A stretch of DNA of 64,000 nt from Paenibacillus sp. NFR01 (GTDB lineage Bacteria > Bacillota > Bacilli > Paenibacillales > Paenibacillaceae): positions 62,001 through 126,000 of the forward strand of contig NZ_FOIK01000004.1 of NCBI RefSeq assembly GCF_900111565.1, given 5' to 3'. The notes beneath the pieces are model-generated. The model was not told the DNA's origin. It saw only the letters and a list, made by a program, of their open reading frames with translations, and ran no database searches. The position numbers and the translations under genes were made by a program. Shown one piece after another: positions 42,075-50,805 of this stretch. Each line of letters opens with the position of its first letter. The stretch's first letter is position 1.

Positions 42075-43073
42075 TCACGCGAGCGCCGTGAACAGGACCT
42101 TTCCGCGGGCGGCCTCCACCACGCCCGCCCGCTCCCGGCGCACCAGCTCCGCCAGGTGCGCCAGCGCTTCGCTCATCGCGAAGCGGAGCTGATGCGTGCT
42201 GCCGATGCGCCCGCGAAACAGCGCTTCGCAGACCGCGAAGCCGCTTAACGGGCCGCCCGCAAGCAAGCGGGCGGCATCGTCCAGCCGCTCCTCATGGTGG
42301 CGGAGCAGGCTGGACGTGCGGGCGGCAAAGCCGGTAAACGGTTCCCGGTGCCCCGGGAACGCCCGGCTTACCTCCAGGCCGCCGAGCAGGCGCAGCCCGG
42401 CCATGAAGCTCTGCAGCGGCTGCGCATCGCTGCCCGGCTGCAGGCCGACATTGGGCGAAATCTGCGGCAGGACGGCGTCGCCGCACAGGATCAGCCCGCT
42501 GCCGGCCTCGTACAAGGATACATGCCCCGGCGCATGCCCGCCGGTAATCAGCGGCCGCCAGCTCCGGCCGCCCATGAACACCGCTTCCGCCGCGTCGATC
42601 GGCTCGATCTCCGGCTGCGGCATCACCTGCGGCAGGAAGCCTTGCAGATGCTCCCGCACGCCAAGGGCCAGCGCCTCCGGCATCCCGTGCCGGAGGAAAA
42701 GCCGGGGAAGCGCTTCGGTCAGCGTCGCTTCCCCGCCCCAGCTCATGCGCGCCTCCGCCTCGGCGCGTGCCGACATGCGCACCTTGCACCCGGTGCGCTC
42801 CTGCATCCATCCGGCCAAACCGTAATGATCCGGATGGTGATGCGTCACCACGACGGCCGCAAGCCGGTCCCAGGCCAGGCCGAGTTTTTTCAGCGCCCCA
42901 TGCCAGGCTTCCTCCGCTTCCCCCGTATGCGGCCCGGGATCGACCAGCGTAAACCGGCCATCCGGCTCCGGCAGCAAATAACTATTCACCTGATTTAGCG
43001 GAGGCGCCATCGGAACGGATACCCGAATCAGGCCAAATTCATCCTCATATGAAGTAATGATCGCTTCCCTCAT
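42075..43073 (-). CDS. Metallo-beta-lactamase fold hydrolase
   Basis: 332 aa. The MBL metal motif THHHPDHYG (HxHxDH), followed by GGHAPGHVSLY, LILCGDAVL and AFPGHREPF, completes a dinuclear zinc site. The remainder is a C-terminal helical/winged domain (about 260-332) as in YtnP/RNase-Z-unrelated hydrolases of the LACTB2 type. Probable thioesterase-, lactonase- or nuclease-like hydrolase; substrate unknown. GGAGG precedes the ATG. Its 5' part is very GC-rich. Confidence 0.88.
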   Translation of the reverse strand: MREAIITSYEDEFGLIRVSVPMAPPLNQVNSYLLPEPDGRFTLVDPGPHTGEAEEAWHGALKKLGLAWDRLAAVVVTHHHPDHYGLAGWMQERTGCKVRMSARAEAEARMSWGGEATLTEALPRLFLRHGMPEALALGVREHLQGFLPQVMPQPEIEPIDAAEAVFMGGRSWRPLITGGHAPGHVSLYEAGSGLILCGDAVLPQISPNVGLQPGSDAQPLQSFMAGLRLLGGLEVSRAFPGHREPFTGFAARTSSLLRHHEERLDDAARLLAGGPLSGFAVCEALFRGRIGSTHQLRFAMSEALAHLAELVRRERAGVVEAARGKVLFTALA

Positions 43074-43124
43074 CCCCAGCCTCCCGCCAGCATTACATGC
43101 ATCTCTTCGACATCTTCAGCCGAC

Positions 43125-43859
43125 TTACGGCCTTTTCCCCACAAAAATCATCCGTTTGGAACGCTCGGCATCGTAAGCATCCTCTTCATAGCTGCCGTGG
43201 ACGGCATCCAGCTGCAGGCCGGCTGCAGCAATCAGCCCGCGGAATTTGCGCTCCTCGTACAGCTTCACGCGTTCGTGGTAACGCCGCGGCTCGCCGCCGT
43301 CACGGGACGTGAGCACGATGTCTTTTTTCACATAGCCGTCTTCGATCCGCCGCGACTCGTCGATCAGGGTGTCACCGTCCTCGCGCGTTGAATGCGGCAC
43401 CAGATGGGTGATCACATCGCGCGGATTTAAATAATCGACAATAAACCGCCCGCCAGGCTTCAGCATCCGGTATACCTCGCGCAGCACCTTGACCTGTTCC
43501 GCATCCTCTTCAAAATAACCGAAGGAAGTGAACAGATTAACCACGGCATCAAAACCGCCTTCCAGCGGCAAATGCCGCATATCGGAACGGAGCCAGGTCA
43601 CCGCCTCCGCTCCCTCCTGGGCCCGCGCTTCCCGCAGCAGCGTCTCGGACAGGTCCACGCCCGTTACCTCAAAGCCCGCTTCGGCCAGCGCCAGCGAATG
43701 GCGGCCCATCCCGCAGCATAAATCCAGTACCTTCGCGCCGGCCGGGAGGTTCAGCCACCCGATCATCCGCTCCACCTCGCGTCTCGCGCCGCCGAAATCA
43801 CGGTGTCTGTACACGATCAAATAGTCTTCTCCGAAACTTTGCTCGTACCACTCGCTCAT
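43125..43859 (-). CDS. Class I SAM-dependent methyltransferase
   Basis: 244 aa from the ATG at 43859 (MSEWYEQSFGEDYL), preceded by AAGGAG; a longer in-frame start lacks support. SAM-binding motif VLDLCCGMGRHSLALAEAGF (motif I), then VTGVDLSETLLREARAQ and FDAVVNLFTSFGYFE. Resembles the YcgJ/UbiE-like small-molecule methyltransferases. Methyl acceptor unknown. Lies 51 bp upstream of the MBL gene and 152 bp after the alpha-glucosidase, all on one strand. Confidence 0.88.
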   Translation of the reverse strand: MSEWYEQSFGEDYLIVYRHRDFGGARREVERMIGWLNLPAGAKVLDLCCGMGRHSLALAEAGFEVTGVDLSETLLREARAQEGAEAVTWLRSDMRHLPLEGGFDAVVNLFTSFGYFEEDAEQVKVLREVYRMLKPGGRFIVDYLNPRDVITHLVPHSTREDGDTLIDESRRIEDGYVKKDIVLTSRDGGEPRRYHERVKLYEERKFRGLIAAAGLQLDAVHGSYEEDAYDAERSKRMIFVGKRP

Positions 43860-44011
43860 GCGTTTGTTCTCCTTCCACCATCCGCGAAACTGCCCATCCT
43901 CTTTTTCTATGTATATCAATGTACCGCCAATACAACGCCATTTCCACCGCTTCCCATGAAAAAGTCGCCATTTCGCCACACCTCCGGCGCCATGGCAACT
44001 TTGGGGGTCAT

Positions 44012-45703
44012 TCACTTCCGCCGCTGCAAATACACTCTCGCTTCGTACGGCCGCAGCTTCAGCTCATGAAGGTCTTCGCCTTTAACCGGCGGATAATTCG
44101 AAATCAGCAGTTCCAGCTTATCCGCCTCAAAGGGTTCGGGTAGCGCAAAAACTGGTTCCTGCGCATAAAAATTCAAAATGACCAGCAGATGCTCGTCCTC
44201 CAACGTGCGCATGTACGCGTAAATCTGCTCATCGTCCGGCAAAAGCAGATCATAAGCGCCGTAGACGATGACTTTATGCTTTTTCCGGAGCTCGATGAGC
44301 TTCTTATAGTAGTTATAAATGGAGTCCGGATCTTTCAGCGCGTTCGCCGCATTGATCTCCCGGGAGTTGGAATTCACCTTGATCCAGGGCACGCCCTTCG
44401 TAAAACCGCCCTCGTCGCTGTCGTCCCACTGCATCGGCGTGCGGGCGTTATCACGGCTTTTTTTATGGATGGCCGCCATGATCTGCTCCTCGGGAACGCC
44501 GCTTGACCGTTTGTCCTCGTAATAGTTGAGCGTCTCCACGTCGCGGTAATCGTCGATGGATTCGAAGGCGGCATTCGTCATCCCAAGCTCCTCGCCCTGA
44601 TAAATGTAAGGCGTACCCTCCAGCATGTGGATGAAGGTCGCGAGCATTTTGGCCGAAGGGACGCGGTAGTAGAGATCGTCGCCGAACCGCGAGACCGAAC
44701 GCGGCTGGTCGTGATTGCACAGGTAGTTGGCATTCCAGCCCCTGTCATGCAGCACCGTCTGCCAATTGGAGATAATCGACTTGAGGTCGGTCAGCTTCCA
44801 GGGCACGACATCCCATTTGCCCCCGCCCGGCGCAGCCGCGTCGAGATTCATATGCTCGAACTGGAACGTCATGTTCAGCTCGCGCCGGCCGTCCCCCACA
44901 TAATCCAGCGCCTGCTCGGGACCAAGCCCCGACGTCTCCCCGACGGTCATGATGTCGTAATAGTAGAGAACCTTATCGTGCAGGTTTTGCAGCAGCGTGT
45001 GGACATGGGCCAGATTGGAGAACATATCGTACGCCCGCACCGTTTTTGTCCCGTGGGGATTGAGCGCATCCGGGTACCCTTCGGCTTTCACGATATGGGC
45101 GATGGCATCGAACCGGAAGCCGTCCACTCCTTTTTTCAGCCACCACTGCACCATTTCATGCAGCTTGTCGATTACCGCGGGATTGTCCCAATTGAGGTCG
45201 GGCTGATATTTGGAGTACAGATGCAGGTAATATTCCTCCGTAACGGGGTCGAACTCCCAGACCGAACCGCTGAAATACGATTCCCAGTTGTTCGGCGGGC
45301 CTCCGTTTTTGCCTTTTCGCCATATATAATAATCCCGTTTCGGATTGTCCTTCGAGCTGCGCGATTCGATAAACCATGGATGCTGATGCGAGGTGTGGTT
45401 CAGCACAAGGTCCATCATCAGCTTCATGCCCCGGGCATGCAGTTCATGCAGCAGCCGGTCGAAATCGTCCATCGTGCCGAATTCCTTCATAATGTCGCAA
45501 TAATCGCTGATGTCATAGCCATTGTCATGGTTGGGCGACTTGTAGATCGGGCAGATCCAGATCATGTCGACTCCCAGATTTTGCAGATAATCCAGCTTCG
45601 AGAGGATGCCGCGCAAATCGCCGATGCCGTCCCCGTTGCTGTCCATAAAGCTGATCGGATAAATCTGGTACACTACGCTTTCCTTCCACCATTTCGGGTT
45701 CAC
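44012..45703 (-). CDS. Alpha-glucosidase / oligo-1,6-glucosidase, GH13
   Basis: 563 aa, full length for the family. (beta/alpha)8 barrel with all conserved regions: DLVLNHTS (region I), GFRFDAIAH with nucleophile Asp199, general acid Glu256 in TVGETSG and NHDQPRSVSRF with Asp332. No signal peptide, so intracellular; hydrolyses alpha-glucosidic ends of imported isomalto- or malto-oligosaccharides. The valine in the catalytic loop before the nucleophile cannot settle alpha-1,4 versus alpha-1,6 preference. GTG start with GGAGGG at 7 bases. It lies 37 bp after a decayed lipoprotein gene. Confidence 0.95.
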   Translation of the reverse strand: MNPKWWKESVVYQIYPISFMDSNGDGIGDLRGILSKLDYLQNLGVDMIWICPIYKSPNHDNGYDISDYCDIMKEFGTMDDFDRLLHELHARGMKLMMDLVLNHTSHQHPWFIESRSSKDNPKRDYYIWRKGKNGGPPNNWESYFSGSVWEFDPVTEEYYLHLYSKYQPDLNWDNPAVIDKLHEMVQWWLKKGVDGFRFDAIAHIVKAEGYPDALNPHGTKTVRAYDMFSNLAHVHTLLQNLHDKVLYYYDIMTVGETSGLGPEQALDYVGDGRRELNMTFQFEHMNLDAAAPGGGKWDVVPWKLTDLKSIISNWQTVLHDRGWNANYLCNHDQPRSVSRFGDDLYYRVPSAKMLATFIHMLEGTPYIYQGEELGMTNAAFESIDDYRDVETLNYYEDKRSSGVPEEQIMAAIHKKSRDNARTPMQWDDSDEGGFTKGVPWIKVNSNSREINAANALKDPDSIYNYYKKLIELRKKHKVIVYGAYDLLLPDDEQIYAYMRTLEDEHLLVILNFYAQEPVFALPEPFEADKLELLISNYPPVKGEDLHELKLRPYEARVYLQRRK

Positions 45704-45740
45704 CGGACTTCCCTCCGCTTCTTTTCCGTCCTGTTATATC

Positions 45741-46210
45741 TTAACCATTCGGGAGGAAGGGAATAACACAAACGGGATTATCCGGCGCGCAAGAGATGTA
45801 GCTTATCAGCTTGCCATGCAGCTCTTCCGGCACGGGCGAACCGTTGCCCGACACAAAAAAAGCAGCGAACCTTCTGATACACTTCATGGTTCACCAGATC
45901 CCCGCTGTGGAGGGTCGAGAGAAGACAACCTGCCCGCTTCCCGCTTTCTCATCCACATATGCGTACATGTTGACGCTGCCCGGCTCCATGGCCAAGACGA
46001 GGGAAGAACGCCCCTTCAGTTCCGCTGAAATACAATTTCCGGCAGTCTCTTGGCTGCGCGCAACATCAACCTCTACGCCTCAAAATCCGCAATCTCTGCA
46101 GGGCCATATGCCCTGGCCTCAACGTTGGCGAGAGCCTTTTCCTTACCGCAGCCGATAACCAGGGCCCCCAGCCCAGGAGCAACAATGGAAAAATTTCTCC
46201 GTAAATTCAT
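45741..46210 (-). pseudogene. Decayed lipoprotein gene (one frameshift, one in-frame stop)
   Basis: The ATG at 46210 opens MNLRRNFSIVAPGLGALVIGC, a lipoprotein signal with lipobox VIGC, and continues with EKALANVEARAYGPAEIADF before a TAG at 46073. From the same point the next frame stays open with protein-like composition (VEVDVARSQETAGNC..., ELKGRSSLVLAMEPGSVNMY, YVDEKAGSGQVVFSRP), is interrupted by a single TGA at 45891 and continues (AAFFVSGNGSPVPEELHGKL) to TAA at 45741. One missing base plus one nonsense change therefore restores a protein of about 156 aa. Similarity to any known family was not recognised. Sequencing error remains an alternative to real decay. Confidence 0.6.
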
Positions 46211-46257
46211 CCCCTTGCATTTTCATTATCCAAACTAGGCGCTTTTATTCAATAAAC

Positions 46258-46296
46258 GAAAAAGCCGGAAGTTCCCTTCAGATCATTCCGGCTTCT
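46258..46296 (-). terminator. Terminator of the second collagen-like gene
   Basis: The stem AAGCCGGAA/TTCCGGCTT is followed by TTTC on the minus strand, directly after the stop codon region of the collagen-like gene. The T-run is short. Confidence 0.65.
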
Positions 46297-46301
46297 TCCA
46301 A

Positions 46302-47612
46302 TCAACTCAATTGTTTGATTACAATCGACGCATTCACATTCGCCTGTGTGCCGCCCGCCAAGGTCTGTAGGGTAACCGCTGCCGCCGAGCTGTGATTCCG
46401 CAGAGTCAACACATCGCCTGAGGATAAAGCAAAGATGGCCTGGCCTGTATTCTGCTGAGTTCCGGCCCCGGACCCGTAAATGGTGCCCGGCACTAAAGCG
46501 CCGTTCAGAAATAAGGCGAATTGGCCGGGTTCCACGCCCGATACGGAGAATGTAACCTCATAAATGCCTGCATTGGTAACCATAATCGTTGTCGTTCCCG
46601 GAGCATGTGTAATTCCAGGGGTAAGCAAGCCATTCGTATCAAAAGAAACATCGGCCTCGATCGGCACAACCTGTGCAGCGAGATTATAAACATATCCGAA
46701 CTGGGCTATTCCGCCCGCAGCCCCCGTTGCCCCCGTCGCTCCCGCGGGGCCGGTTGCTCCAGTTGCCCCGGCGGCTCCGGCAGGGCCGGCGGCTCCTGTT
46801 ACCCCAGCGGGCCCGGCAGGGCCGGCGGGTCCTGTTGCCCCAGCGGCTCCGGCAGGGCCGGCAGCGCCTGTTACACCCGGCGCACCAGCGGCTCCGGCAG
46901 GGCCCGCTGCTCCCGCTGGCCCGGCTGGCCCGGCTGGGCCAGTTGCGCCGGCAGCTCCGGCAGGGCCGGCGGGTCCGGCTGGGCCGGCTGGGCCGACAGG
47001 ACCCGCCAATCCCGCAAGGCCTGCCGGACCGATGCCGCCTAATGCCCCGGCTGCACCGGCGGCTCCAGCAGCGCCCAACGCCCCGGCTACTCCGGCGGCT
47101 CCAAGCGCTCCCGTTACACCGGCTGCCCCCAGTGCACCGGCGGCTCCGGCCGCACCCAATAACCCGGCGGCTCCGATACCGCCTATCCCTCCTGTTGCTC
47201 CCCGCGCTCCAAGCCCTCCGGCGGCTCCGGCTGCGCCTAACGCTCCGGCCGCTCCAATTGCGCCTAAAGCGCCGGCGGCTCCTACGGCCCCTAATGTTCC
47301 GGCTGCTCCGGGAGCCCCCAAGGCACCTCCAGCTCCGGCGGCTCCCAACGCACCAGCGGCTCCAGCAGCGCCGGCGGCTCCAAGGGCTTCCACAGCGCCT
47401 GCCGCTCCTAAAGCTCCGGCAGCGCCTGCAGCGCCTAATGCTCCCAATGGAATATTAACCCGAACAATTTGTTTCTTTACTATAATGCGTTTGCATTGGT
47501 CTCTCTTGGTTACTCTGCACTTGCTCTTCTTATGTTTTGCTTTCGGTAAAGGACAATCGACAGGTTCTTTCTTGTGGATGAGCTTCTTCCTTTTAAGATC
47601 AATACACCCCAT
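46302..47612 (-). CDS. Collagen-like exosporium protein with BclA-type C-terminal domain
   Basis: 436 aa from the ATG at 47612 (MGCIDLKRKKLIHKK), which has GGAGG at 8 bases. A basic, Cys-containing N-terminus (about 1-55) is followed by Gly-X-Y triplets (about 56-300) that change from GAL/GAA to GPA/GAT types. The last 135 residues (QFGYVYNLAAQVVPIEADV... VNASIVIKQLS) form a C1q/TNF-like trimerisation domain typical of BclA. No signal peptide. Probably a hair-like nap or spore-surface filament. It shares no N-terminal domain with the collagen-like protein at 22.7-24.4 kb. Confidence 0.9.
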   Translation of the reverse strand: MGCIDLKRKKLIHKKEPVDCPLPKAKHKKSKCRVTKRDQCKRIIVKKQIVRVNIPLGALGAAGAAGALGAAGAVEALGAAGAAGAAGALGAAGAGGALGAPGAAGTLGAVGAAGALGAIGAAGALGAAGAAGGLGARGATGGIGGIGAAGLLGAAGAAGALGAAGVTGALGAAGVAGALGAAGAAGAAGALGGIGPAGLAGLAGPVGPAGPAGPAGPAGAAGATGPAGPAGPAGAAGPAGAAGAPGVTGAAGPAGAAGATGPAGPAGPAGVTGAAGPAGAAGATGATGPAGATGATGAAGGIAQFGYVYNLAAQVVPIEADVSFDTNGLLTPGITHAPGTTTIMVTNAGIYEVTFSVSGVEPGQFALFLNGALVPGTIYGSGAGTQQNTGQAIFALSSGDVLTLRNHSSAAAVTLQTLAGGTQANVNASIVIKQLS

Positions 47613-47821
47613 CCCTAACACCTCCAATAGACTTAGTACTGTATAGTACTGCATTTACCTATTGAAGGGCATGGTCATACATCTTGTAGGCAAGGACACA
47701 TTTTCGTTAAACTCAGGTTATATCACTAACCGGACGAGCCGAAATCCTCTATAAACACTGCAATTGATTGACCCGCCTGGTGACATCCATGCCCCATAAC
47801 GGCATATTATAGATTTTTCCA
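47613..47821. other. Leader region of the collagen-like gene
   Basis: No gene. Just upstream of the ribosome binding site lies AGTACT-GTAT-AGTACT (47635-47650), a palindromic hexamer repeated with a 4-bp gap, a possible site for a sporulation regulator. The rest is AT-rich and shows no clear sigma-A promoter, as expected if transcription depends on a sporulation sigma factor. Confidence 0.35.
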
Positions 47822-47875
47822 AACAAAAAAAAGGACTTGTCCTTTGCTTTTTCTGCAAGGAAAGCCCTTCCGGCA
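47822..47875 (-). terminator. Terminator of the nif operon
   Basis: About 70 bp after nifV the minus strand shows a bulged stem TCCTTGC/GCAAAGGA and an overlapping AAAGG/CCTTT hairpin followed by eight T residues. The exact pairing is ambiguous but the U-tract is clear. Confidence 0.6.
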
Positions 47876-47943
47876 ACTGTAACTCTCACCGGCATGTCCG
47901 GGACCCCAGATCCGGCTAAAGTCTCTTCAAGTCATTTCGTTGT

Positions 47944-49086
47944 CTATCCTATATTATGCGCGCGCTGCTGCTCTTCCAGCAGCCACTGGATCAGCATGTA
48001 TTCCGGTACCGTGCCTTTGCGCGCTTCGGCATATTCACGTACCTTCTCCAGCAGCCGCATGACCGTTTCCGCGCTGACCTCCAGGCCGCGCTGCTCCAGC
48101 ACATGGGCTACGCCGCCGCTGCCGGAATGCTTGCCCAGCACAAACCGGTGCGCCCGGCCCACCTCCGCGGGGTCAAATGTCTGATACGTGGCCTTCTCCT
48201 TCATCAGCCCGTCCACATGAATGCCGGACTCATGGGTAAAAGCGAGCTGGCCGACAATCGGTTTCGCATCGCCCACGCTGCGGCCGGAAGCCGCGATCAC
48301 CTTGTCTGCCAGGAATTTGATCTGCTCCAGCTTCACGGCAGTCTGCCCGCCGTATAAATACCGCCAAGCCATCGCAACTTCCTCCATGGCGGCATTCCCG
48401 GTCCGTTCGCCGATTCCGGCAACGGTCGTGCTGGCCCATACCGCGCCTGCGGCCACGCCGCTCAGCGTATTGGCCGCGGCCAGCCCGAAATCGTTGTGGC
48501 AGTGCACCTCCAGTTCCACATCCTCCGGCACGGCGCCCAGCAGCTCGGCGATCCGCTCCGCCATTTGCTGCGGGTGATGCGCCGATACCGTATCCGCATA
48601 ACGGAAACGGCGGATGCCTTCCTTGTACAACCGGTTGATCAGCTCTGTCAGAAATCCCATCTGTGCCCTGGACGAATCCTCCATGCCGACCGACACCGTC
48701 ATCCCCAGCCGCTGCGCGTAATCAACCGCGCCCAGCAGCTTAGCCAACCCTTCGACCGGCGACAAACCCAGCTTCCCCTGAAGCTGAATATTCGACACCG
48801 GGAGCGAAATATGGCTCCAGCTCACGCCCGTGCTCTTTGCCTTGTCCAGATCCGCCGGAACCGAACGGTTCCAGGTCATCAGCCTCATCGGAAGATCCAG
48901 CTCGGCTATGGCCGCAATATCCTCCATCTCCCGTTTGCCCATAGCGGGGATCCCCACCTCGGCTTGTTCCACTCCGCACTCCGACAGCAACTTTGCGATT
49001 TCCAGCTTTTCCGCCCTCGTGAAAGAAACTCCCGCCGCCTGTTCGCCATCCCGCAGTGTCGTGTCGCACAACATAAGACGTTTCAC
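47944..49086 (-). CDS. nifV: NifV, homocitrate synthase
   Basis: 380 aa. MKRLMLCDTTLRDGEQAAGVSF at the start is the DRE-TIM metallolyase signature with the metal/substrate Arg-Asp; LEVHCHNDFGLAAANTLSGV is the second family signature and ESGIHVDG follows. Condenses acetyl-CoA with 2-oxoglutarate to give homocitrate, the organic ligand of FeMo-co. GTG start at 49086 overlaps the hesA stop by 4 bp (GTGA), with GGAGG at 6 bases. Last gene of the operon. Confidence 0.95.
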   Translation of the reverse strand: MKRLMLCDTTLRDGEQAAGVSFTRAEKLEIAKLLSECGVEQAEVGIPAMGKREMEDIAAIAELDLPMRLMTWNRSVPADLDKAKSTGVSWSHISLPVSNIQLQGKLGLSPVEGLAKLLGAVDYAQRLGMTVSVGMEDSSRAQMGFLTELINRLYKEGIRRFRYADTVSAHHPQQMAERIAELLGAVPEDVELEVHCHNDFGLAAANTLSGVAAGAVWASTTVAGIGERTGNAAMEEVAMAWRYLYGGQTAVKLEQIKFLADKVIAASGRSVGDAKPIVGQLAFTHESGIHVDGLMKEKATYQTFDPAEVGRAHRFVLGKHSGSGGVAHVLEQRGLEVSAETVMRLLEKVREYAEARKGTVPEYMLIQWLLEEQQRAHNIG

Positions 49087-49835
49087 GGTGTACCTCCTTC
49101 TCCGCAGCAAGCGCAATTCGGATTACGGGTAATGTTGACAGAGTAAGTGGAGAAGTCGAGTGAGTTGAAACGGTGCATGACTCCCGCATACGTTGTCCCT
49201 ACCCTTGTAATCCATTTTACGGCTTCCAGCGCTGCCAGACAACCGGCAATCCCGGAGGTCGCTCCCAAAACTGGAAAACCAAAAGGCTCCCACTGCGGCC
49301 GGACATCCGGATACAAACATTCCAGACACGGCGTTTGTCCGGGAACAATTGTAGTCAGCGAGATCTCAAACCCGTACATCGCCGCCTCTACCATCGGCGT
49401 ACCCGTATCGACGCAAATCCGGTTGAGCGCATACCGCTCCGGAAAATCATAGCGAGCGTCGATCACAAGATCGGCGCTCTCCACCCACGGCTTCGCGGCA
49501 TCGTATTCGATTCGGGCGTTATGGCCTTCGATCACCACCTGCGGGTTCAGCCGCTTGAGCTGCGCGATGGCGGTGCTCATCCGCTCCATGCCCAGATGGC
49601 CGGTGTCCATCAGAATCTGCCGGTTGAGGTCCGGCTTCATGATGACCCCTTCGTGCGCCAGAATCAGCTTGCCGATGCCGGCGGCGGCCAGATACAGGGC
49701 AGCGGTCCCCCCTAACCCGCCGATGCCCGCGACCATCACTGTCGCTTCTTTCAGCGCCCGCTGCCCGCTTTCGCCCAGCAGCCTCAGCTGCCGGGCATAC
49801 CGTTCAAGCTCCAAGTCTACGGCCGGCTGTTCCAA
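49083..49835 (-). CDS. hesA: HesA, ThiF/MoeB-family protein of the nif cluster
   Basis: 250 aa. Adenylyl-transferring E1-like fold: VMVAGIGGLGGTAALYLAAAG (GxGGxG nucleotide loop), LNRQILM, VIDARYDFPERY, and two Cys pairs, CLEC and CACC, for structural zinc. In nif clusters HesA is thought to help supply molybdenum or sulfur to the cofactor pathway; its exact role is unsettled. TTG start at 49835 with GGGGGAG upstream. Directly precedes nifV, an arrangement characteristic of Paenibacillus-type clusters. Confidence 0.92.
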   Translation of the reverse strand: MEQPAVDLELERYARQLRLLGESGQRALKEATVMVAGIGGLGGTAALYLAAAGIGKLILAHEGVIMKPDLNRQILMDTGHLGMERMSTAIAQLKRLNPQVVIEGHNARIEYDAAKPWVESADLVIDARYDFPERYALNRICVDTGTPMVEAAMYGFEISLTTIVPGQTPCLECLYPDVRPQWEPFGFPVLGATSGIAGCLAALEAVKWITRVGTTYAGVMHRFNSLDFSTYSVNITRNPNCACCGEGGTP

Positions 49836-49859
49836 TGCGGACTCCCCCTATATTCCCGT

Positions 49860-50417
49860 CTAGCCTTCCAGGCCGAGCAAGCCGTGCTGTGCAGTCCCGG
49901 CATTGTATTGCTCCAGGAAGGCTAAGCCTTCCTCGATGCATTCCACGCCGTAGCGGACAAGCCTCTCTTCGGAGGTGAATGGAAAAGGAAACCCTGCGCG
50001 CAGGCTTTTGAGCACCAGAATGACCCGGCCGCTGTACAGCAGCCCGCGGCCGAAGCCTTCGGCATTGATTTCGGCGGCGCTTTGAATCAGGAGGCCGCTC
50101 TGCTCCTCCATGACGCCGGCAATGGCCTGAAAGAGCTGGGGCACCTGTGCGCGCACTTTCGGCGATACCGTGCAATTGAACTCGGACAGGCTCCGGTCCT
50201 CCGCAGATGCAAGAAACTGTTTAGCTATTTTCTCGCTAGCGGAAAACGTGGCGTACCGGCCAAAGTGATCCTCTGCATCGAGCAGATGGACGATCCGGCG
50301 TTTCACCGCCTCCGCCAGAAGCGGGCTCGGTTCCTTGCGTCCCCGCTCGGGTGACTTCAGCTTGGCTTGGACAGGCAATGCCGCCCGAGCATTCCAATTA
50401 GGAGCTGCTTGTTCCAT
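49860..50417 (-). CDS. NifX-associated protein (DUF269-like), orf between nifX and hesA
   Basis: 185 aa. After a roughly 30-residue variable N-terminus the sequence (AVKRRIVHLLDAEDHFGRYA; then INAEGFGRGLLYSGRVILVLKSLR and FTSEERLVRYG) resembles the NifX-associated DUF269 family, whose members carry EGFGR...GRxxVxxKxLR. It overlaps nifX by 20 bp and has GAGGAGG before the ATG, so the two are translationally linked. Probably helps FeMo-co precursor handling. Family assignment is by recalled pattern and needs a profile search. Confidence 0.65.
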   Translation of the reverse strand: MEQAAPNWNARAALPVQAKLKSPERGRKEPSPLLAEAVKRRIVHLLDAEDHFGRYATFSASEKIAKQFLASAEDRSLSEFNCTVSPKVRAQVPQLFQAIAGVMEEQSGLLIQSAAEINAEGFGRGLLYSGRVILVLKSLRAGFPFPFTSEERLVRYGVECIEEGLAFLEQYNAGTAQHGLLGLEG

Positions 50418-50805
50418 ACGATTCCTCCTCCGCTTGTTCTTCCTCCGCCCGAAGCACCTTAGCCAGCCACATCGGCGGCTTGCCCTGCAGCATTTCAGTC
50501 AGCCGTTTCACTTGTTCGTCGATGGGGCTGCCGAAGGGCACCTTGACCGGCATGATTTTCCGGCGGGTCACCCGCGCCGCCGCCGAGGCACCGATCTGCA
50601 TAATGAAAATCAGCGTACAGTCGCTGACCGCTTCCAGCCGGCTGTCGATTTTGCCCGCTTCGTCCTGATGGAGTACCGCAGGGATTTTACGCAGCTCCAG
50701 CAGTTCAGCGCCGCCTTTGGCCACATTGTATATGGCAAACATCGGACTTTGCCCGAAATGGGCGTTGACGCGGATGCCGTCATCTGTGCCGAATGCTACT
50801 TTCAC
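50398..50805 (-). CDS. nifX: NifX, FeMo-co precursor carrier
   Basis: 135 aa. MKVAFGTDDGIRVNAHFGQSP and SDCTLIFIMQIGASAAARV match the NifX/NafY dinitrogenase-cofactor domain, also present at the C-terminus of NifB here. Binds NifB-co or VK-cluster during transfer to NifEN. GTG start with GGAGG upstream; overlaps the end of nifN by 26 bp and the next gene by 20 bp. Highly charged C-terminal tail. Confidence 0.92.
   Translation of the reverse strand: MKVAFGTDDGIRVNAHFGQSPMFAIYNVAKGGAELLELRKIPAVLHQDEAGKIDSRLEAVSDCTLIFIMQIGASAAARVTRRKIMPVKVPFGSPIDEQVKRLTEMLQGKPPMWLAKVLRAEEEQAEEESYGTSSS

Noticed and set aside
41455..42192. 245-codon plus-strand frame across the repeat region
   Set aside because: It runs through three unrelated repeat types and into the antisense of the MBL gene, has no ribosome binding site and shows an unnatural composition.
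45891..45893. TGA in the lipoprotein pseudogene read as selenocysteine or recoded
   Set aside because: No SECIS-like hairpin was evident after it and the gene also has a frameshift, so decay is simpler.
45811..46158. 115-codon plus-strand frame opposite the lipoprotein pseudogene
   Set aside because: Ser/Pro/Arg/Thr-rich shadow composition; the minus strand carries the lipobox signal peptide and ordinary protein composition.
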